A stretch of DNA of 29,009 bases, from IMG/VR virus record IMGVR_UViG_3300006921_000093, positions 1 through 29,009 of that record, one strand, 5' to 3'. Shown one piece after another: positions 23,840 to 29,009 of this stretch. Origin of the DNA: a virus. A program made the translations under genes and the position numbers. Under the pieces are notes generated by a model that ran no database searches, had not been told where the DNA came from, and saw only the letters and a list, made by a program, of their open reading frames with translations. Position 1 is the stretch's first letter. Each line of letters starts with the position of its first letter.

Positions 23840-24342
23840 ACTCAGTTACAGAGTGGAACTCTTTCCAGAAACTCCTCTCGGAAGTCTCCTATCGGACACT
23901 AACGGAAGGGGCAACAACTCCCATTTATCATTACACTAATGTAGATGCGGACAGCCTGGAGCTTGATCCGACCTATAAGAAACAATCTTATTCCAGTCGT
24001 GATTTTGAAACAGCTAGCACTCCACGCACCTTCTTTTATACCAACCCGAGCCAGAAGGAGAGGTTCTTTACTTCCTCGAAACTTTACAAGACAGAAGTCC
24101 CCTCAGGTCAAATATATAATCTCACTAGTGATCCTGACGGGTATGTAGCAAAACACAGACACCCAGTGTATGGTCTCCGTAAAGGGGAGGACTGGGATGC
24201 GATGCTTGAGGATATACGGGATTCTTTTGGGGGAATATTTTATTCGTTACCTAACTTTGATGTGGTGGCGTGGTTCCACCCCATCCTGGTGAACCGAGTA
24301 TCAGACGAAGAAAAAGAACAAGTAGAGAAAAGAGATAACTAA
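23836..24342 (+). CDS. ADP-ribosyltransferase-like protein with capsid-targeting-like N-terminus
   Basis: The order IYHYTNVD (about 31-38), ELDPTY, the polar loop SSRDFETAS, PRTFFYTN (60-67), LYKTEVPSGQIYNLTSDPDG (83-102) recalls small ART-fold enzymes of phages: a His or Arg near the first strand, an aromatic after the Pro-Arg loop, and a Glu before 'IYxL'. His33, Tyr66 and Glu86 are candidates for an H-Y-E triad. The match is by pattern only. The N-terminus (MNSVTEWNSFQKLLSE) resembles that of the gene at 22957, and LSE fits the T4 prohead protease consensus (L/I-x-E), so it may be packaged and cleaved like T4 Alt. No signal peptide is seen. It overlaps the next ATG by TAATG. Confidence 0.45.
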   Translation: MNSVTEWNSFQKLLSEVSYRTLTEGATTPIYHYTNVDADSLELDPTYKKQSYSSRDFETASTPRTFFYTNPSQKERFFTSSKLYKTEVPSGQIYNLTSDPDGYVAKHRHPVYGLRKGEDWDAMLEDIRDSFGGIFYSLPNFDVVAWFHPILVNRVSDEEKEQVEKRDN

Positions 24343-24605
24343 TGGATATTGGATCGTTAGTCTATAATAGATACGACGGCTTGCTCCGCTTTGGGGTTAT
24401 TGTCGAGAAGCTCGTGGGCAACCATGGTTGGACGCATTTTGAGATAAATTGGATAGAGGATGAGGCTTATGAAAGAGCCATGGCATGGCGAGAGAAGCTC
24501 TGTGCATCCAGGCATACACCTAAAGAGTTGTATCGAGCAGACGAAGTTCACCCAATAGACGGCGAGCGTCTTGCCGCCGTGGCTCATAACTACAGGAGGC
24601 TTTAG
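24342..24605 (+). CDS. Small conserved protein, SH3/KOW-like
   Basis: 87 residues starting inside the previous stop (TAATG). The first half (IGSLVYNRYDGLLRFGVIVEK, then GWTHFEINWI) reads like a small SH3/KOW-type barrel, in which an opening 'VGDLV ... GVIxEK' strand pair is common in phage proteins. A helix and 'LYRADEVHPI' follow. No catalytic residues are apparent. The neighbour at 24608 begins 3 nt after the stop and is of similar size, so the two are probably co-translated. Function is unknown, and the fold call is weak. Confidence 0.6.
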   Translation: MDIGSLVYNRYDGLLRFGVIVEKLVGNHGWTHFEINWIEDEAYERAMAWREKLCASRHTPKELYRADEVHPIDGERLAAVAHNYRRL

Positions 24606-24607
24606 GA

Positions 24608-24979
24608 ATGACGGATGAAATAAAAGAAGAGGTTGACCCCACCGAAGAGCAGGCAGAACTTGAAGCTCTTAAGCCCAAGCCTCCTGCACACCTAGCCCCT
24701 CAGGGTATTCGCACCTTTACTGTGTGCAGACGCTCTGATGAATCCGGCGTCAGCGGCGAAGGGATTGTTATTGAGGGAATTGAATTAGCCACAGGTCAGG
24801 CGGTTGTTCACTGGCTATGGCCTAGACCCCGTGGATCCATTGCTGTTTTTGACTCGTTTTCTGACTTTGTTAAAGTTCACATTAAGCCTCACCCAAAAAA
24901 TGGAACAATCATTACTTTTGAGGACGGAGAGCAGCAGCACTTTGGGATGCCTGACCCCACGGAACCCAAAGAAGAGTAA
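24608..24979 (+). CDS. Small conserved hypothetical protein
   Basis: 123 residues. The N-terminal 30 are acidic and Pro-rich (EEVDPTEEQAELEALKPKPP). The core begins FTVCRRSDESGVSGEGIVIEG and continues VVHWLWPRPRGSIAVFDSFSDFVKVH, a pattern I recall in many phage hypothetical proteins with the form 'R..D.SGVSGTG.V.EG....G..v..W...'. The C-terminus (IITFEDGE) closes the beta core. No active site can be proposed. It follows the previous gene by 3 nt, and an A/T-rich 27-nt gap (24980-25006) containing AAGGGGGAA precedes the glycosyltransferase gene. Confidence 0.65.
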   Translation: MTDEIKEEVDPTEEQAELEALKPKPPAHLAPQGIRTFTVCRRSDESGVSGEGIVIEGIELATGQAVVHWLWPRPRGSIAVFDSFSDFVKVHIKPHPKNGTIITFEDGEQQHFGMPDPTEPKEE

Positions 24980-25006
24980 ATATTATATTATAAGGGGGAA
25001 TCCGTT

Positions 25007-26257
25007 ATGAGTAATGCTGAGCAAACAAATGTAATCGTAGGAATAGCTATCAATGCAAACTCCTTAGAGTCTTGCACTGTGCGGCAACATGCCTTCTATT
25101 TGTATAGGCTGTTCCAAGGAGTGGGCGGGGTAGACCCTCTCTTGGTGTTCCTTCCTGCGGCAAACGCAGAACCTGTGGTTAGTGTTGAGATTTGTGGGGA
25201 AACTACGCACAATCTCAACCTCTTTGTGAGACAGTACCGCCTAGACGCTCTGTTGTTGGCAGGCGTCACACCGACTGCTGAGTATTTGAATTTGTTCCGG
25301 CAAAACGGAGTTAAAATAGGGGCGGTGGTCTTCGAGGAGAGGTACAGAACAGACCAGGAGATGACAGCATTTGGTCACTTCTTGGGGGCAGACGGAGCCA
25401 AAAGGGGTCCGAGCAATGCCCTCAAGGAGCACTTGCAACCCGATGCAGTTTGGCTGCCACCCCACCTTGCGTGGCAGCAGGATTATATCCAGCACAGGTA
25501 TGGTGCCCGCCGATCTTATCTCTCCCCTTATATTTGGGACTCGGAGCTATTGGACAATCAATTTGCCTCTCATCCATACTTCCGCACCCGATCTCCCCAA
25601 TTTTCTAAGAATAGACCCCACAATAAGAACATTTTCTGCGTGGAGCCAGGTTCCGATACTCTCCGAGCATTGCTTTTCGCTCACCAAACCGCAGCGATCA
25701 CGGAGAAACGCTCCCCCAGTTGTTTTAATCTTTTAAGGTTACATAATGCCCGCCATCAATTTGAGCACAATGATGATCTGCTTTATTATTTGAGGGGCAC
25801 CTCTAATCTCTTGGAAGAGAAGCGTCTTGTATTTGGACGCCAAGCATCTTTCCCGGATATTATTAAACGAAGCAGCGTAATGTTTCAACATGGTTTTGAT
25901 AATGAGCTTAGTTATTCGTTGCTAGAAGCTGCCCACCTTCGTCTTCCTGTTATTCATAATTCTAATCTCCTGATGCAGTTGGGGTATTACTATCCTGGCA
26001 CTCATCTTACTGATGCTTCTAGACAGCTTGCCCGTGCTGTGCTTCACGAGGAGAGGGATGATTTAGCTATGTACAATAAGAGTTGTGAAGATATTTTGAA
26101 GAAATATTCTATTCGCAATGAAGACAATAGACGAGGATACCAGACGCTTCTTGCTAACCTTTTAAATAAAAAGTTGTCCCCTGTTTTACCCTCCCATATT
26201 GGGGAAACTGAAGACTTAGAAACCTGTAGCTCCGGATATATTTCTCCCTTTTATTAG
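25007..26257 (+). CDS. GT-B glycosyltransferase-like protein (DUF2827-like)
   Basis: The 416 residues divide into an N-terminal Rossmann-like half (VIVGIAINANSLES, YRLDALLLAGV, KIGAVVFEE) and a C-terminal half (KNIFCVEPGSD, LLYYLRGTSNLLEEKRLVF, FDNELSYSLLEAAHLRLPVIHNS, LGYYYPGTHL). The Glu in SYSLLEAAH and the NS.LL..LGYYYPG tail fit the nucleotide-sugar site of GT-B enzymes and DUF2827 proteins. In T4 such enzymes glucosylate DNA. Here the acceptor is unknown, and a capsule or tail target is possible. No membrane segment is present. A strong terminator follows. AAGGGGG precedes the ATG. Confidence 0.6.
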   Translation: MSNAEQTNVIVGIAINANSLESCTVRQHAFYLYRLFQGVGGVDPLLVFLPAANAEPVVSVEICGETTHNLNLFVRQYRLDALLLAGVTPTAEYLNLFRQNGVKIGAVVFEERYRTDQEMTAFGHFLGADGAKRGPSNALKEHLQPDAVWLPPHLAWQQDYIQHRYGARRSYLSPYIWDSELLDNQFASHPYFRTRSPQFSKNRPHNKNIFCVEPGSDTLRALLFAHQTAAITEKRSPSCFNLLRLHNARHQFEHNDDLLYYLRGTSNLLEEKRLVFGRQASFPDIIKRSSVMFQHGFDNELSYSLLEAAHLRLPVIHNSNLLMQLGYYYPGTHLTDASRQLARAVLHEERDDLAMYNKSCEDILKKYSIRNEDNRRGYQTLLANLLNKKLSPVLPSHIGETEDLETCSSGYISPFY

Positions 26258-26283
26258 TGACACTATATACTCTAATGGTGTTT

Positions 26284-26335
26284 CCCTGCTGCGGCAGGTG
26301 GCTGAGCAGGGTGTTGGTGCCCTGCTCATTTTTTT
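26284..26335 (+). terminator. Terminator with competing upstream arm (attenuator-like)
   Basis: TGAGCAGGG (26303-26311) pairs perfectly with CCCTGCTCA (26320-26328) across TGTTGGTG, followed by TTTTTTT (26329-26335): a strong intrinsic terminator. The upstream CCCTGCT (26284-26290) can also pair with AGCAGGG (26305-26311), which would prevent the terminator. CCTGC/GCAGG (26285-26289 with 26294-26298) forms a third hairpin that would free the terminator again. Confidence 0.85.
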
Positions 26336-26336
26336 C

Positions 26337-26364
26337 TTGAACTATTTCAAAAGTACGCTATAAT
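26337..26364 (+). promoter_or_regulatory. Sigma70-type promoter for dnaE
   Basis: TTGAAC (26337-26342) is followed after 16 nt by a perfect TATAAT (26359-26364). The dnaE ATG lies 29 nt downstream of the -10, preceded by GAAAGG. This is the strongest promoter in the window and implies recognition by the host RNA polymerase, most likely early in infection. Confidence 0.85.
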
Positions 26365-26393
26365 AGTATCGCACCAAAATAGAAAGGTTGTGT

Positions 26394-29009
26394 ATGACCA
26401 ACCGCATTGAAAGCAAGATCCCGTTCGTGGGATTACATGCTCACTCAGGACTCTCTCCGTTTGACGGGCTGGGGATGCCTGGGGAGCATATGGACTTCGC
26501 CTACGAGAACGGGATGAACGCCCACGCCCTAACCGACCATGGTCATATGAACGGGCTCTCGTTTCAAGTGGAACATTTAAAGAAAATGAAGGAGGACGGT
26601 AAAGACTTCCGAGCCATCTACGGATGTGAATCCTACTTCATCAAGTCCCATCGTAAATGGCGCAAGATGTACGAGGAGCACAAGGCTAATGCCAAGCGCC
26701 AAAAGAAGGAAGAGTATGGGATGGTCATCGAAGACGAGGACCGGCAGAAGAAGTTTAACCCACTCAATAGCCGTAGCCACCTTGTCATGGTCGCACAGAA
26801 CCAGACCGGTCTTAACAATCTTTTCAAGTTAGTGTCTGATAGTTATCAGCCTGAAAACTTTTATCGCTATCCTCGCATGGACTTCGAAATGCTCGACAAG
26901 TATAACGAGGGGCTAATAATCAGCAGTGCCTGCATGTCGGGTCCGTTGTTCGCCGACTTCTGGAAGAACCGAGACAAGAGCCCAGACCATGTGCTCTCTG
27001 CTATGCGAGACACCATCGCCCAGTTTAAAGAGATCTTTGGCGACCGCTTTTACGGCGAGGTTCAGTGGAACGACATTCCAGAACAGCATCTCGGCAATAA
27101 TTATATTATTCAAGCTTGCATGGAAATGGGCGTCGAGATCATTAGCACTGCCGATAGTCATTATCCACGACCAGAACTCTGGAAAGACCGTGAGATGTAT
27201 AAGCGTATTGGCTGGGGGGGCAAGATCCCTGCTTGGGCTGAAGGCGATAATGGTCTTCCTGAGTCCGTGGAAGAAGTGGGGTACGAACTTTATCCAAAGA
27301 ACGGCGACCAGATGTGGGAGAGCTATAAACGATACTCCGCCAAGCATAAGGTCGAATATGATGACTCAATTGTTCGTGAGAGTATTGAGCGCACTCACCA
27401 CATCGCCCACGAGCGATGCGAAGATTTCATGCCCGATAGCCAAGTTCGCTTGCCGGAGTTTGTTGTGCCCGAGGGGAAGACAGCCATTCAGGCGCTAACT
27501 TCTGACGCCTTGGCGGGAATGAAAGAAAAAAATATTACAGACCCTGAGTATGTCGATCGCCTTAAGTATGAACTCAACATCATTAAAGATCGTGGATTCG
27601 CTCAGTACTTTCTCACAATGAAGGCTATCTCAGACAAGGCACAAGAGGAGATGCTGGTGGGTCTCGGGCGTGGCTCGGCTGCGGGCTCGCTGTTATCGTA
27701 TGTGCTGGATATTACTCAGATTGATCCTATCAAGTATGCGCTACAATTCGAGAGGTTCCTGACAAAGGGGGGCAAAGGCTATCCCGATATTGATTTCGAT
27801 GTAGAGGAGCCGATGCAACTCAAGGAGCAACTGGCTAATGAATGGGCTGAGATCGGCGTTAATGTTGTCCCCATCAGTAACTTCAATACACTTCAGTTGC
27901 GCTCTCTGATTAAAGACATTGGCAAGTTTTACAATGTACCCTTCATGGAAGTCAATAAGGTGACGGGCGTTATGATGAGCGAAGCCACCCCGCTGGCTAA
28001 GAAAGCCCACGGTCAAACGGCTGGGGTCTACACTCCCACATTTGACGAGGTAAAGGAATATAGTGAAACTCTTCAGAACTTCTTCCAAAAGTATCCTCAC
28101 ATTGAGACTCATGTTGATAATCTGTTTGGCAATATGCGGAGCATCTCACGCCACGCCGGCGGAGTCGTGGTCGCCGAAAATCTAGACAAGCACATGCCTC
28201 TGATCAATTCCGGTGGCGTTATTCAAACGCCATGGAGCGAAGGTCAGAATGTTCGACACCTAGAGCCCCTCGGCTTTATTAAGTTTGACTTGCTCGGCTT
28301 ATCAACTCTCCGTATGATTTCGGGAGCCATTCGTCACATCCTCAAGCGCCATCAAGGCATTGAGGAGCCGACCTTTGAGCAGGTGAGAGATTATTATAAT
28401 ACTCATCTCCATCCCGATACGATTGACTTTGATAATCAAGAAGTCTGGCGAGAAGTTTTCCACAAAGGCAAGTGGGCTGGCATCTTCCAGATGACCAACG
28501 GGGGAGCCCAGCGGTTCTGCCAAGAAGCCCAACCAGAATCTCTTTTGGACTTCGCAGCAGTCACGGCTATCTTCCGCCCTGGTCCACTTAGCGCCAAGGC
28601 TCACAGCCTGTATGTGACGAACAAGACCAACCCTGGGCAAGTCCATTACGACCACCCAATCATCAAAGAAGTGCTCGGAGAAACCTATGGTCTTCTAGTC
28701 TTCCAAGAGCAGTTGGCTATGCTTGCCCACAAACTCGGCAAGGACATCTCACTGGATGAGGGCAACCTCCTCCGCAAGGTCCTAACGAAAAAGGGAACAG
28801 GGAAAGACAAAGTAAAAGATAATCTCTACAAGAAGTTCGTAGCAGGCTGTGCCGAACACGGATTGTCTAAAGAGATTGCCGACAAGCAGTGGGCGAACAT
28901 GGAGTTCTTCTCAGGCTACGGCTTCAACTTATCGCACGCCGTATCCTACGGAGCGGTGTCCTTCCAGTGTGCGTGGCTCAGTCACTACTACCCAGTAGAG
29001 TGGATGGCT
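26394..29009 (+). CDS. dnaE: DNA polymerase III alpha subunit (DnaE), partial
   Basis: A family C replicative polymerase, open to the window end (872 codons; bacterial DnaE is about 1160). The N-terminal PHP domain keeps its metal residues: HAHSGLSPFDG (His15, His17), TDHGH (Asp48, His49), GCES (Glu79) and ADSHY (Asp254, His256), so proofreading by PHP is possible. The palm has GRGSAAGS (425-432), PDIDFD (Asp465, Asp467) and KFDLLGL (Asp632), the catalytic triad. FRPGPL, VFQEQLAM and SGYGFNLSHAVSYG mark fingers and beta-binding regions. No intein is seen. It is driven by its own sigma70 promoter. Clamp and loader partners are not in the window, so the host or other phage genes must supply them. 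Confidence 0.95.
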   Translation, partial: MTNRIESKIPFVGLHAHSGLSPFDGLGMPGEHMDFAYENGMNAHALTDHGHMNGLSFQVEHLKKMKEDGKDFRAIYGCESYFIKSHRKWRKMYEEHKANAKRQKKEEYGMVIEDEDRQKKFNPLNSRSHLVMVAQNQTGLNNLFKLVSDSYQPENFYRYPRMDFEMLDKYNEGLIISSACMSGPLFADFWKNRDKSPDHVLSAMRDTIAQFKEIFGDRFYGEVQWNDIPEQHLGNNYIIQACMEMGVEIISTADSHYPRPELWKDREMYKRIGWGGKIPAWAEGDNGLPESVEEVGYELYPKNGDQMWESYKRYSAKHKVEYDDSIVRESIERTHHIAHERCEDFMPDSQVRLPEFVVPEGKTAIQALTSDALAGMKEKNITDPEYVDRLKYELNIIKDRGFAQYFLTMKAISDKAQEEMLVGLGRGSAAGSLLSYVLDITQIDPIKYALQFERFLTKGGKGYPDIDFDVEEPMQLKEQLANEWAEIGVNVVPISNFNTLQLRSLIKDIGKFYNVPFMEVNKVTGVMMSEATPLAKKAHGQTAGVYTPTFDEVKEYSETLQNFFQKYPHIETHVDNLFGNMRSISRHAGGVVVAENLDKHMPLINSGGVIQTPWSEGQNVRHLEPLGFIKFDLLGLSTLRMISGAIRHILKRHQGIEEPTFEQVRDYYNTHLHPDTIDFDNQEVWREVFHKGKWAGIFQMTNGGAQRFCQEAQPESLLDFAAVTAIFRPGPLSAKAHSLYVTNKTNPGQVHYDHPIIKEVLGETYGLLVFQEQLAMLAHKLGKDISLDEGNLLRKVLTKKGTGKDKVKDNLYKKFVAGCAEHGLSKEIADKQWANMEFFSGYGFNLSHAVSYGAVSFQCAWLSHYYPVEWMA

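Noticed and set aside
26250-26270. GTGACACTATA, an 11-base match to the core of the SP6 RNA polymerase promoter, just after the glycosyltransferase stop
   Set aside because: No single-subunit RNA polymerase is visible, the flanks do not match, the motif is not repeated at other gene starts, and a terminator follows directly. Probably chance.
26913-27498. Long open frames on both strands inside dnaE (such as 26926-27498 + and 26913-27347 -)
   Set aside because: They sit fully inside the strongly supported DnaE frame, carry no ribosome sites and are shadows of its codon pattern.
1-29009. tRNA genes, CRISPR arrays, insertion sequences, integrase and attachment sites
   Set aside because: No cloverleaf with CCA-type ends, no spaced direct repeats, and no transposase or integrase motifs were seen in the gaps, which are all shorter than about 150 nt.

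Overview
This window is part of the genome of a tailed phage (Caudoviricetes) with a contractile, T4-like tail. All recognisable genes lie on the + strand. They are tightly packed, often with ATGA, TAATG or TAGTG start/stop overlaps, and no host-type genes, tRNAs, insertion sequences or CRISPR arrays were seen. The tail, gp32, UvsX, gp41, RNase H and gp31-like genes are of the T4 supergroup. Replication, however, uses a bacterial-type DnaE polymerase plus a small family A polymerase, and nucleotide reduction uses a B12-dependent monomeric reductase. This mix resembles environmental (probably aquatic) T4-like phages rather than coliphage T4. The host cannot be told from the sequence.

Layout. 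(1) 1-13223, late tail/baseplate module: end of an unknown gene, very large tail sheath, tail tube, gp26-like and gp51-like hub-assembly proteins joined by an overlapping frame, a small conserved protein, tape measure, tube-junction (gp48/54-like) protein, gp53-like wedge protein, a large hub-like protein and an unrecognised 506-residue protein. (2) 13171-15836, a switch region: short PolA-like polymerase, a divergent tubulin/FtsZ-like protein, a small conserved hypothetical protein and a 32-residue membrane peptide, closed by a strong terminator at 15857-15884. (3) 15912-22950, replication and nucleotide metabolism behind an extended -10 promoter: gp32-like SSB, UvsX/RecA, dCMP-type deaminase, 5' nuclease, DnaB/gp41 helicase, class II ribonucleotide reductase and GroES/gp31-like co-chaperonin. 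(4) 22957-26257, accessory genes: GNAT-like protein, small unknown, ADP-ribosyltransferase-like protein, two small conserved unknowns and a GT-B/DUF2827-like glycosyltransferase, closed by a terminator with an attenuator-like upstream arm. (5) 26337 to the end: sigma70-type promoter and a DnaE polymerase with an intact PHP domain, cut by the window edge.

How the genes work together. The reductase and deaminase supply dNTPs. DnaE, the gp41-like helicase, gp32 and the 5' nuclease form the visible part of a replisome; clamp, loader and primase must lie elsewhere. UvsX supports recombination-dependent replication. The GroES-like protein probably retools host GroEL for capsid folding. Best leads for new biology are the tubulin-like cassette (14384-15836), the two genes with similar capsid-targeting-like N-termini (22957 and 23836), the overlapping gp26/gp51 frame with a T7 run, and the paired polymerases.
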